Part shown: one piece after another, positions 1 through 7,302 of the stretch | Position numbering within the stretch: position 1 is the first letter of the stretch | How the letters are laid out: every line of letters begins with the position of its first letter | DNA from: Leadbetterella sp051649345 | GTDB taxonomy: Bacteria; Bacteroidota; Bacteroidia; Cytophagales; Spirosomataceae | DNA length: 15,574 nt | Reading direction: 5' to 3' | Assembly (NCBI GenBank): GCA_051649345.1 | Contig: JBOFGX010000040.1 | Coordinates: 1-15,574 of the forward strand | Translations under genes and position numbers: made by a program | The notes under the pieces: model-generated | What the model saw: only the letters and a program-made list of their open reading frames with translations | Databases searched by the model: none | Told to the model about the DNA's origin: nothing

Positions 1-1576
1 CGCTCCATGGAAAATTAATAGAACCCAAATTGGCTTTTACTCTCCATCGTCCCCGTTGAGCTCCAACAAAATTGTGGTTGAAGCTAGTCCCAGAAATTCC
101 AGATTGGACTAACCAGTGTTCCCCTGTCTCCGTTGCCCATGCACCTGCATTTCTTGCTCCGAAGGCATCAATTTCAATAGTGTAGGTTACTCCAGGAATT
201 GAAATACCTGTCCAATTAAAATGAGTCGTCCTTGGAAAGTGGGAAAATACTGAATTATTAAGTGGACTATTTAGTATAGGTGCTCCACCACTCCACCAGT
301 TTACTGTAGGATCTCCCAATATGACCATTCCGTAATACCATCGTTTTTCACCTAGATCGTGATCAGCTCCCAAAGAAATCCACCAATCTTTGTAGGCTTC
401 TCCCAGTACTTTACCCGCTCCCATTGGTGTGTAAAAATTTTCAAATGCAAGCATACTTCCTGTTTTAGTTGAACCCACAGCGGCAATTCCATTGCACCTT
501 TCACCCCCTGATTGATCAAATATGTACCAACCTCCCATATAATTTGGTTCCGTAAATCTTGTATTGCTACAAGCGTACAAATTGTAAAAATGTGCTTTGG
601 GTGTTCTTTCATCTCTTAAATAGCTTGAGGGAACCCACTCTGAGCCTCCTGGTTTTTCAAAGGAATGCCCATTGGGAGAAGAATGTGCTCCTATAGTAGC
701 CCAACCTCTCGTATAATTAATTTCCGATTTATATCGTGTTGCAGTGGTATCTGCAGGAGCAGTTATTGTTTCTACCGTCGGAAACATAGCATCCATACCA
801 CAATCACCGAAGCCCTCCCAATCGTCATCAATCAAACTTAGTCCGCTTCTATAAACGCCTAATTGGCCTATTCTAAAGCTGTGATTCCGACTAAAATAAT
901 CATTGATAAGTTGTACGCTATTTCCACCTAATGTGGGTGTCCAAACTCTAGATACCCAGATTTCGGGTTGAACGTTCCCAGAGTTTGAATCAAATACTCC
1001 ATTTCCATCTGGATCTGACCATGTACCGTTCAAATCCATGTAATACAAATCACAAGGGAACTCTGTCGTATCTCCATAAAAATCATTCACCAATCTATAC
1101 CACGCAACAGGAACATCACCTACAAATACGGCTCCTTTTAAACCAACTATATTTTTAAGGAGGTTTTTTAAACCTGATGGACTAGCACCATTTACTGTAT
1201 AAATTTGACCAAAATAACCATCATTGGCAAGATCTAAAACATACTGATGAATACTTCCTCTTACTTCATCATAGATGCTGCTATTTACAACTACAGCTAC
1301 TTTTCCTTTCGGGTAATGCAAACTACTATAACTTTGTAAATATCTCAGATCTTCGGAAAATGTAGGACGAGAACGCCCCCAAATTGCTAATGACTTTAAG
1401 ATGTCAACATTTATAGCCTTCAACTTTAAGTATGCCTTTTGATCCAATAGCTTTAGATCTTTGTCATTATCTCGTAGCTCGAGAATTTTAACTCTGGAGT
1501 AATTAATTTTGAACGGTCTTAATTGCTTGATTTTCTGTAAATTAATTTCAGAAAAATTTTTAAGTGTTTTTCCCAT
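1..1576 (-). CDS. C25-like (gingipain-type) cysteine peptidase, 3' end cut by window edge
   Basis: This is an open minus-strand frame of 525 codons from ATG at 1576 to the window edge, so the C-terminus is missing. Residues 90-430 look like the caspase-type fold of peptidase family C25. A beta strand KVAVVVNSS (92-100) is followed by a segment ending AVFVGDVP (149-156), then PEIWVSRVW (204-212). The candidate catalytic His is H298 in TIGAHSSPNGH and the candidate nucleophile is C336 in YNLYACSNTRF. The domain closes with AAVGSTKTG and VILGDPTVNW (418-427), as C25 proteins do. From about residue 433 a beta-rich Fn3-like module begins (NSPLNNSVF, FNWTG). The start is fixed by an in-frame TGA 36 bases upstream, with no other ATG between. 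No signal peptide is visible, which is odd because gingipains are secreted. A sorting domain could lie in the missing part. The family call is from motifs only; the substrate is unknown. Confidence 0.72.
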   Translation of the reverse strand, partial: MGKTLKNFSEINLQKIKQLRPFKINYSRVKILELRDNDKDLKLLDQKAYLKLKAINVDILKSLAIWGRSRPTFSEDLRYLQSYSSLHYPKGKVAVVVNSSIYDEVRGSIHQYVLDLANDGYFGQIYTVNGASPSGLKNLLKNIVGLKGAVFVGDVPVAWYRLVNDFYGDTTEFPCDLYYMDLNGTWSDPDGNGVFDSNSGNVQPEIWVSRVWTPTLGGNSVQLINDYFSRNHSFRIGQLGVYRSGLSLIDDDWEGFGDCGMDAMFPTVETITAPADTTATRYKSEINYTRGWATIGAHSSPNGHSFEKPGGSEWVPSSYLRDERTPKAHFYNLYACSNTRFTEPNYMGGWYIFDQSGGERCNGIAAVGSTKTGSMLAFENFYTPMGAGKVLGEAYKDWWISLGADHDLGEKRWYYGMVILGDPTVNWWSGGAPILNSPLNNSVFSHFPRTTHFNWTGISIPGVTYTIEIDAFGARNAGAWATETGEHWLVQSGISGTSFNHNFVGAQRGRWRVKANLGSINFPWS

Positions 1577-1780
1577 GGCATTAATTTTTAAGTTTTTAAA
1601 AAATAGTTTTCAGGTCAAATGTTACATATATTTGATTAAATAGCTATTCTAATTTATTCAACGGTCAAAATTCAAGCAAAATATTATTTTAAGGAATCAA
1701 TAGGATTAACATTCCGTAAAACATCTAATACCTATCTTAGAGACTACATTCAGGTTAAAAAACAATGAGCTTAGTATAGG

Positions 1781-1818
1781 ACTGATAGATAAAGTCATTA
1801 TAATGGATCAGTTTTTTT
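1781..1818 (+). terminator. Hairpin followed by T-run, terminator-like, no gene upstream
   Basis: ACTGAT (1781-1786) pairs with ATCAGT (1807-1812), and a small palindrome CATTATAATG (1796-1805) sits in the loop. Seven T follow directly (1812-1818). This is the shape of a plus-strand intrinsic terminator, but no plus-strand gene lies to its left in the window. The outer stem is only 6 bp, so chance is possible. It could end a small untranslated RNA or a read-through transcript. Confidence 0.3.
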
Positions 1819-1882
1819 AGCAATCTTTAAATTATACCCAAAGCCCTTTAGTTTATACCTATTCCTCGAACATTCTCCTGTC

Positions 1883-1890
1883 TACTTTTG
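1883..1890 (+). promoter_or_regulatory. Bacteroidota -7 box (TACTTTTG) for the SDR gene
   Basis: TACTTTTG fits the TAnnTTTG consensus exactly. Transcription would begin near 1897, giving a leader of about 33 nt before ATG 1930. A clear -33 TTG is not seen at the usual distance. The box overlaps the TTG at 1888 that opens a longer reading frame, which argues that translation starts at 1930. Confidence 0.45.
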
Positions 1891-1929
1891 TATTATCAAA
1901 ATGATTATAAATTTTTAAAACAAAAGGAA

Positions 1930-2802
1930 ATGAGCAAGAAAATATTAATTACAGGAGCAAGTGGAGGTTTTGGAGTTTTGACAGTAAAAAAACTCGTATC
2001 AAATGGACACCAAGTAGCGGCTGCCATGCGTGACGTAGCTGGTCGCAACAAAAGTACTGCTGACGAATTGGCGGCTTTGGGAGCAATAATCGTGGAATTG
2101 GATGTAACCAAAGACGAAAGTGTATCTACAGGGGTTGCAACTTCTATCGAAAAACTGGGAGGTCTGGACGTATTAATGAATAATGCAGGAATCGGTTCTG
2201 GGGGAATGATTGAGTTTTTTACAACAGCCGATTTTCAAAAATTATATGAAGTGAATGTTTTTGGTGTACAGCGTATGAACAGAGCCGTAGCACCCTATTT
2301 CAGAAATCAAAAATCAGGTTTGATCGTTTACACATCCAGCCTTTTGGGAAGAATTACATTGCCTTTTTACGGTCTATATCAAAGTTCAAAATGGGCACTA
2401 GAAGCTCTTGCCGAAAACTACAGAGTGGAGCTTTCTACGTTTGGTATCGAAAACTGTATTGTAGAACCGGGCGGTTATCCAACAGCATTTGCCGAAAATT
2501 TATTGATGCCAAGTGATACAAGTCAGTCAGAAAACTACGGTGGATTTATCCATGCTCCACAAAAAATGGGTGAGAACTTCCACAATGTATTGTTGAACAA
2601 CCCGCAACAAGATCCACAACGTGTGGCGGATGCTTTTGCTGAACTGATCGACATGCCACACGGAGAAAGACCTTTTAGAACGGCCGTTGATTTTATCGGA
2701 ATGGGAGATCACGTAAGCAAATACAACGAGCATTTGGGGCAAGTTACAGCAGGCCTGTATGGCAACTTCGGAATAGGAGGGATGTTGCAAGTTCAAAAAT
2801 AA
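1930..2802 (+). CDS. Classical SDR family NAD(P)-dependent oxidoreductase
   Basis: A 290-residue cytoplasmic short-chain dehydrogenase/reductase. The Rossmann glycine motif TGASGGFG is at residues 8-15, NNAG at 84-87, the catalytic serine in YTSSLLG (136/137), and the YxxxK pair as Y150-QSS-K154. The PG motif after strand six is EPGGYPT. The tail after residue 185 is longer than in the 250-residue core family, as in SDRs that act on bulky or unusual substrates; the substrate cannot be told from sequence. An upstream in-frame TTG at 1888 would add 14 residues with no family resemblance and lies inside the promoter box, so ATG 1930, preceded by AAAAGGAA, is chosen. A strong hairpin follows, then a DoxX-like gene on the same strand; the pairing suggests a stress or redox setting but does not prove it. 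Confidence 0.9.
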   Translation: MSKKILITGASGGFGVLTVKKLVSNGHQVAAAMRDVAGRNKSTADELAALGAIIVELDVTKDESVSTGVATSIEKLGGLDVLMNNAGIGSGGMIEFFTTADFQKLYEVNVFGVQRMNRAVAPYFRNQKSGLIVYTSSLLGRITLPFYGLYQSSKWALEALAENYRVELSTFGIENCIVEPGGYPTAFAENLLMPSDTSQSENYGGFIHAPQKMGENFHNVLLNNPQQDPQRVADAFAELIDMPHGERPFRTAVDFIGMGDHVSKYNEHLGQVTAGLYGNFGIGGMLQVQK

Positions 2803-2810
2803 TCTTACGT

Positions 2811-2843
2811 ATGGAGCTCCTCTTAATCTAAGAGGAGCTCCAT
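2811..2843 (+). terminator. Perfect 15-bp hairpin after the SDR gene
   Basis: A perfect inverted repeat: ATGGAGCTCCTCTTA (2811-2825), a 3-base loop (ATC) and its exact complement (2829-2843). The stretch after it is TTAAATTT rather than a pure T-run. It begins 9 bases after the SDR stop and ends 17 bases before the DoxX-like start codon. It may terminate SDR transcription, partly attenuate the downstream gene, or protect the SDR mRNA end. Confidence 0.7.
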
Positions 2844-2859
2844 TTAAATTTCTAATATC

Positions 2860-3213
2860 ATGTTTACGATTCTAAAAATCATAAGTGGGCTACTTGTATT
2901 GGTCATGTTTGGAATGGGTATTCGTAATGGTTGGTCAACATTTACAGAAAAACCCGAAGCCTTAGCTTTGTTTGATTCCTTGGGAATTAGTAAAAACCTA
3001 CGACTGATTTGTTCTATTGTTACGCTGGGAAGTGCTTTCATGTTGTTACATCCCAAGACTTTTGTTTGGGGAGTATATTTACAACTATCGGTAGTCATGT
3101 TACTTACCGTTATGCACATACATCTTCATCATATGAAAGGATTTTTGATAGAACTACCTATCATTGGATTGTTTTTCTTGATTCTGTATTTGGGACATCC
3201 ATTTTCCAAATAA
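2860..3213 (+). CDS. DoxX-like small integral membrane protein
   Basis: 117 residues with about four hydrophobic segments (roughly 3-22, 45-63, 66-86 and 94-113), the usual size and topology of the DoxX/DoxX-like superfamily. The N-terminal helix ends in GMGIRNGWSTF, followed by a short acidic stretch with KPEALALFDSLGI, similar to the alpha-beta turn of DoxX-like proteins that precedes the LR segment (NLRLICSIVTLGSAFML). A His-rich stretch HIHLHHMKG (106-113 region) precedes the last helix. DoxX-like proteins are often found beside redox enzymes and are linked to thiol stress or quinone chemistry in some bacteria; the role here is unknown. It starts 57 bases after the SDR stop, across the hairpin, so it may be partly co-transcribed. 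Confidence 0.75.
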   Translation: MFTILKIISGLLVLVMFGMGIRNGWSTFTEKPEALALFDSLGISKNLRLICSIVTLGSAFMLLHPKTFVWGVYLQLSVVMLLTVMHIHLHHMKGFLIELPIIGLFFLILYLGHPFSK

Positions 3214-3331
3214 ATACTCTTTGTGCACTTCTCATCTGCACATTTTTCATATATATTTTCTTTAAGTACCCCATACCCACTTTTCTTAAACTTAAGAAGG
3301 ATAGTATTTTAAAATTTAAACTTGTAAGAAA

Positions 3332-4489
3332 ATGAAAAAGATTAGTATAAGCTTTTTAGGTATTTTGATATTCGTTTTGAGCTGCAACGATAAGGTAGAA
3401 GAGACTGCCATTGTAGCTCCTATTGGATCTCCCGCTGCTCCCCCTGTATCTACTCCTTCTGGAGATAGAATCGTGACAGAAGAATGGCTGAAAGACTTGG
3501 ATACGCCTTGGCAAATCGTATTTGCGAAGGATGGACGTACATTTTTCACAGAACGTCCTGGTCGTATACGTGTCGTAAGAAATGGTGTCATGTATACTTG
3601 GTTGGACTTATCCAATATTGTAGAACAAGGCGAATCAGGTTTATTGGGCATAGGTTTGGATCCCAACTTTGAGCAAAACGGCTATGTGTATATTGCCTAC
3701 ACATATTCTACTTCACAGTTTCCTTTCGTCAACAGGTTGGTTCGATGCGTAGAAGATCGTGCTACAGGTAGAGGACGAGAAGAAAAAATTCTACTCGACA
3801 ACATAAATGGTCTTCAAAATCATAACGGAGGACCTATAAAATTTGGTCCTGATGGTAAAATGTATTGGACTGTAGGGGATGGCTTTGATCTAGAAAAACC
3901 CCAAGTTTTAACTAACCTGAACGGTAAGGTTTTACGATTAAATTTGGATGGAAGTATCCCTTCTGATAATCCATTTCCTAACTCGTATATCTGGACATAT
4001 GGCAATAGAAATGTACAAGGATTAGACTGGCAGCCAGGTACCAACAATCTCTTTGCAACTGAGCATGGACCAACATTTGAAACAGGTTGCTGTAATGACG
4101 AAATCAATATTATAGAAAAAGGCAAGAACTACGGCTGGCCACTTATCAAGGGTATGGAGAGAAGAGCCAATATGGAAACGCCTATTTTTACGAGTGGAAC
4201 TGACAAGACTTGGGCTCCTGCTGGAGCAACATTTATCCGAAATGGCAAATGGAGAGGATCCTTCGTATTTGTAGGTCTAAGAGGGTATTCGCTTTATCGA
4301 GCTGTCATTGATCCCAATAATCCACGGGTGGTTTTACGGGTAGAAGAATATCTCAACAACACCTTTGGTAGGCTGCGTGATGTAGCCGAAGCATCGGATG
4401 GTACGCTATATGTGTGCGTAAGTAATCGCGATGGACGAGGAACTCCAAGAGCGGAAGATGACAAGATTATAAAAGTTAGGATTGAGTAA
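3332..4489 (+). CDS. PQQ-dependent sugar dehydrogenase (soluble GDH/aldose dehydrogenase type), lipoprotein
   Basis: 385 residues. The N-terminus is a lipoprotein signal with lipobox VLSC and acylated C18. A low-complexity linker rich in Ala, Pro and Ser runs to about residue 45. The rest is the six-bladed glucose/sorbosone dehydrogenase propeller. Landmarks are TPWQIVFAKDG (58-68), GLLGIGLDPNF (103-113), NHNGGPIKFGPDGKMY (163-178) with catalytic-base candidate H164, YGNRNVQGLDW (223-233) with PQQ-binding Arg candidate R226, FATEHGP, NDEINIIEKGKNYGWP (255-270) and LRDVAEASDGTLYV near the end. The family oxidises aldose sugars at C1 with bound PQQ and Ca2+, passing electrons to a periplasmic or soluble acceptor. 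Residues after the lipid cysteine (NDKVEE) are acidic and might favour surface display, which is weak evidence. An adjacent Cys pair C253-C254 is a local feature. Same strand as the SDR and DoxX-like genes, 118 bases after the latter. No pqq genes are in the window. Confidence 0.9.
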   Translation: MKKISISFLGILIFVLSCNDKVEETAIVAPIGSPAAPPVSTPSGDRIVTEEWLKDLDTPWQIVFAKDGRTFFTERPGRIRVVRNGVMYTWLDLSNIVEQGESGLLGIGLDPNFEQNGYVYIAYTYSTSQFPFVNRLVRCVEDRATGRGREEKILLDNINGLQNHNGGPIKFGPDGKMYWTVGDGFDLEKPQVLTNLNGKVLRLNLDGSIPSDNPFPNSYIWTYGNRNVQGLDWQPGTNNLFATEHGPTFETGCCNDEINIIEKGKNYGWPLIKGMERRANMETPIFTSGTDKTWAPAGATFIRNGKWRGSFVFVGLRGYSLYRAVIDPNNPRVVLRVEEYLNNTFGRLRDVAEASDGTLYVCVSNRDGRGTPRAEDDKIIKVRIE

Positions 4490-4560
4490 TTGGTATTATC
4501 AATTTCTGAGAAGGAGTATAATTTGGAAATCTAAAGATTTAGAAACAACATTTCTCACAT

Positions 4561-4590
4561 AAGCCTCTCAATATAAGAATTGGGAGGCTT
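4561..4590. terminator. Bidirectional terminator between convergent genes
   Basis: AAGCCTCTCAAT (4561-4572) and ATTGGGAGGCTT (4579-4590) form a 12-bp stem with one G-U pair and a 6-base loop. It lies between the convergent sugar dehydrogenase and glycosidase genes. T-rich sequence follows on the plus side (ATTATATTTT). Confidence 0.8.
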
Positions 4591-4620
4591 ATTATATTTT
4601 GCATATGTAATCAAATAAAG

Positions 4621-6552
4621 TTATTTAATCGTCTTGGTAGGGTTTTCAACAAAGTTGTTTTCAATTAGAGCAATAAAACCTAACAATGCCCCCCAATGGT
4701 AGTAGTTGTCGCCATATTTTCTGCCTTCTTCTTGATCACTAACATTACCCGTAATTCCATTGTAGTTCTCAAATATCCATCCGTTAATATTCAAATTATC
4801 CATCATCAATTTATTTGATTTTTCAGATACTATTTTTCTAGCTTCGGGCATATCATAGTTTAGCATACCAAGATAAACTAAGAAATTCATAGGTGCCCAA
4901 ATACGACCACGCCAGTATTCTTGGTCTTTATAGGCAGGATCGTTTTTTGAAATTGAAGGGAATATCCATTCTGTATTAAATTCGTCGGGATTCAATAAAT
5001 GCTTTTCTATCATTGTTATGGCTTGTTCTTGTGTGGCAGCTTTTGCAAGCAAGGGATAAAAATTAGTAGGCGAAACTCGTTTATTAAACTCGTCAGTATC
5101 GATTCGTTTATTATAGTACATGCCATCTTCTTGATGCCAAAGTGTATTCAATTTGTTTCGATATTTAACAGCCCTCTCTTTTAATTCTATTGCAATAGCT
5201 TCTTTATTTAAAATTAAGGCAATATCTGCTAATGATTCACAATCCATTACATAAAAACTCATCAATCCTACGTCTGCTTGAGCCATCATGTTTTTATCCT
5301 TATTGAAAGGAACATTATCGAACATCGGTGAATTATCTAATCCTGACTCATATGCAGCACCTTGAAAAGTATTGGTAGCAATATCACTTTTGTAAGGTGG
5401 TAAAACCTTATTACTTCCCCAACATAAATACCCCTTATCTTCTCTGTTATTTATCCACCAACGATTCCATTTTACCAAATCATCAAATACTAATTCTAAA
5501 AACCACTTTTCTTTGTATTTTCTGTATATTTCTTTACAAACATAACTACCAACGGGTGGTTGAGAGCGGTCGAATGATGCTGTACCATAAGAACCTGCAA
5601 AATTTGGAATAAAACCACTTGGGGTTATGGATTTAGTTATCTCTACGGCATTTGCATAAGCAAGGGATTTATTAGTCATACTTGCCATGTAGGCTCCAAA
5701 GTAAGTATCCCAATCAAACAGTATAAATTCACCCCCAAAATTATCGTTCCATAATCTACTAACAGGATAAATAACTCTCTTTTTTGAAGCATCATATATA
5801 ATATTCCAGCCTAGTACATTGTTGATAGCATTGAAAGTCGCTGCTAGGTTTTTATACTGTTTTGATTGTTCTATAAGTGCATTTCTCTTTTTCGCTAATA
5901 AAGTTTTTATTTGCTCTATACTTCGTGATTTACCTGTGTAAAATGCTACCTGTTTATTCAACTTTACGGCCAAATAAGGGGACGTATTTGCGAGAAACTC
6001 ATCCGTGATATCTCCTATGGTATTAACAATAATTTGTTTTTTTTCACCTTTTATACTCATTTGATTACCATAAGCACTAATAATTCCTTTTTTATTCCAA
6101 AGGAACCCAGTCTCTAAAACTACAGAAGGTATATCTTCTGGAATAGTTGTGGGAGTTACTAATAAGAATATATCATTGCTTTCATTCACAGCACTTTCTA
6201 CTTTACAAACTATACCATTCCATTGCAACTCTAATTCTGTATAGCTATTGTCCAAGGCGTGAAATCCAGGTTTTACTTTTTCAGGTCTATCCGCTCTTGA
6301 AGAAATAACTGCATTTTTTAAATAATTATCTACAGTAAACGAGACAGCCTTAGTTTTAAAACCAATATTGAGTGCGATAGCCTCTGGTAATAATACATGA
6401 CTCAGTACACTCCTATGGTTGAAAGTACCCCAACCTTTTTGCATATTATTTTGCATAATTGCATATTGTTGAGCGGGTGTTTGTGCATGAATTTGTAAGA
6501 AGAAAAGTAATAATGTGAGAGTGAATAACAAACGGATTTTATTTTTTTTCAT
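4621..6552 (-). CDS. Secreted GH63/MGH1-like glycoside hydrolase
   Basis: 643 residues with a Sec signal peptide (KKNKIR, then a Leu/Phe-rich core, cleavage near IHA|Q at 23-24), so periplasmic or surface. Residues about 35-200 form a beta-rich N-domain. Residues about 235-635 form an (alpha/alpha)6 barrel of the GH63 / mannosylglycerate-hydrolase-like type. Signature stretches are FDWDTYFGAYMASM (279-292), YESGLDNSPMFD (401-412), DCESLADIAL (437-446), YWRGRIWAPMNFLVYLG (546-562), FENYNGITG (594-602) and YYHWGALLGF (617-626). By family analogy D406 in GLDN is the catalytic acid and E595 in FENYN the base of an inverting mechanism. The family cleaves alpha-glucosidic or alpha-mannosidic bonds; the actual sugar is not readable. 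No SusC/SusD or other glycan-locus genes adjoin it, so it is not part of a visible utilisation locus. The start is ATG 6552; no clear ribosome site or promoter is seen. Confidence 0.88.
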   Translation of the reverse strand: MKKNKIRLLFTLTLLLFFLQIHAQTPAQQYAIMQNNMQKGWGTFNHRSVLSHVLLPEAIALNIGFKTKAVSFTVDNYLKNAVISSRADRPEKVKPGFHALDNSYTELELQWNGIVCKVESAVNESNDIFLLVTPTTIPEDIPSVVLETGFLWNKKGIISAYGNQMSIKGEKKQIIVNTIGDITDEFLANTSPYLAVKLNKQVAFYTGKSRSIEQIKTLLAKKRNALIEQSKQYKNLAATFNAINNVLGWNIIYDASKKRVIYPVSRLWNDNFGGEFILFDWDTYFGAYMASMTNKSLAYANAVEITKSITPSGFIPNFAGSYGTASFDRSQPPVGSYVCKEIYRKYKEKWFLELVFDDLVKWNRWWINNREDKGYLCWGSNKVLPPYKSDIATNTFQGAAYESGLDNSPMFDNVPFNKDKNMMAQADVGLMSFYVMDCESLADIALILNKEAIAIELKERAVKYRNKLNTLWHQEDGMYYNKRIDTDEFNKRVSPTNFYPLLAKAATQEQAITMIEKHLLNPDEFNTEWIFPSISKNDPAYKDQEYWRGRIWAPMNFLVYLGMLNYDMPEARKIVSEKSNKLMMDNLNINGWIFENYNGITGNVSDQEEGRKYGDNYYHWGALLGFIALIENNFVENPTKTIK

Positions 6553-6861
6553 TATAGGTAAAATAATTTTATGCTTTTAGTATAAAAAAAATGGTAGGTT
6601 TGCATACGTATTCTGTATAGTACACTAAACTTTGTAAAGGTAAAGTAAGATTACTAATTTTAATAAAAAGAAATATGCTTTCTTTCATTATCTCCAATAT
6701 AAGTTTCTTTTAAATATTTAATTATTAGATTTCTAAATGGAAAATATTGCAAAAAGTATTTATCTGTATTCCCCAAAGCACATTAATAAAGTAAAAAATG
6801 TTCTAAATTTTTAGTTAAAAATCTACTTTCCTTCCAAATAGTACAACGATAAAATAGAGTT
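6553..6861. other. AT-rich non-coding stretch upstream of the glycosidase
   Basis: Very AT-rich sequence with several homopolymer runs. It contains whatever promoter drives the minus-strand glycosidase, but no convincing -33/-7 pair was found. No reading frame of note, repeat or RNA gene is visible. Confidence 0.5.
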
Positions 6862-6984
6862 TCAAAAACTAGCCACACAAAGCAAGAACGATGTATCTAG
6901 ATATTTTTCTATGAGCATATTGTTTGGTTTTTGGGTAATGCCATAGTCCAAAATGAGCATTAGAAATAATTGAAGTTTGGTTTT
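6862..6984 (-). pseudogene. 3' remnant of a second AAA ATPase (paralogue of the 9917-11368 gene)
   Basis: Read on the minus strand, these roughly 40 codons align without gaps to the last residues (about 442-483) of the intact ATPase further right, up to the stop. Shared blocks include KTK, QLFL, LI, GIT, PNNMLI, K-LD-S and VA-F, followed by the stop (TGA at 6864-6862). About 24 of 38 residues are identical, and the DNA shows the same match (for example a 17-base identical run ATGAGCATATTGTTTGG). Upstream of the fragment the similarity ends abruptly, where the cupin fragment's stop codon lies. Nothing of the ATP-binding part is present. It is a truncated relic, not a working gene. Confidence 0.85.
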
Positions 6985-6985
6985 T

Positions 6986-7170
6986 CTATATCCACTCCAA
7001 GTCTGTAACCGTCTTTTTATCAATCACTTTGCCTGTATGCTCGGTTTCTATGGGTACAAAAAGGAGGTTAAAGACGAGTTCTCCATTGGTAAGTGGACGG
7101 TGCTCTATTCCTTTGGGAACGATTATGATTTTTCTTCTTTTATATCTAAACTTTCGGTCGCATCTAAAAT
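6986..7170 (-). pseudogene. Truncated, frameshifted small cupin-domain gene
   Basis: The minus-strand frame ending at 6986 encodes a piece typical of small single-domain cupins: IIIVPKGIEHRP, then a hydrophobic strand with LLFVP, then TEHTGKV and TV--LEWI before the stop. Just upstream, the adjacent frame gives LDIKEE (7134-7149), which fits the expected lead-in to the IIIVPKG strand, so a one-base frameshift has probably occurred there. The first half of a normal cupin of about 110 residues, including the first metal-binding His cluster, cannot be found. The stop codon touches the ATPase relic. Family call from motif pattern only. Confidence 0.65.
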
Positions 7171-7302
7171 TTATCGATAATGTATGTTTAATAGCCCCCA
7201 AGGAAGTTCAGAGGATTTTGAATGAAGGATAAAATTTAATATTGTAAAATAACAAAATAGATTTTTTTTGGTTAATTAAGTCGAATCAAATTTATATTTC
7301 CT

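Larger units (their letters stand above)
1577..1929. other. Divergent intergenic region between peptidase and SDR genes
   Basis: This is an AT-rich, 353-base gap between two divergent genes. It holds a hairpin with a T-run (1781-1818) and a -7-like promoter box for the SDR gene (1883-1890), listed separately. I see no coding sequence, RNA gene or repeat in the rest. Confidence 0.6.

Noticed and set aside
352..612. 86-codon minus-strand reading frame
   Set aside because: It lies in another frame inside the C25-like peptidase, whose long frame carries clear motifs and runs the full 1576 bases.
1888..1929. Longer SDR reading frame starting at TTG 1888
   Set aside because: The extra 14 residues do not resemble SDR N-termini, the TTG overlaps a -7 promoter box, and ATG 1930 starts directly before the Rossmann motif.
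7029..7232. Plus-strand reading frames over the cupin/ATPase relic
   Set aside because: They are antisense to recognisable minus-strand protein remnants and show no family features of their own.
6553..7302. Insertion sequence or phage remnant
   Set aside because: No transposase motif, terminal inverted repeats or target duplication was seen; the only identifiable pieces are ATPase and cupin fragments.
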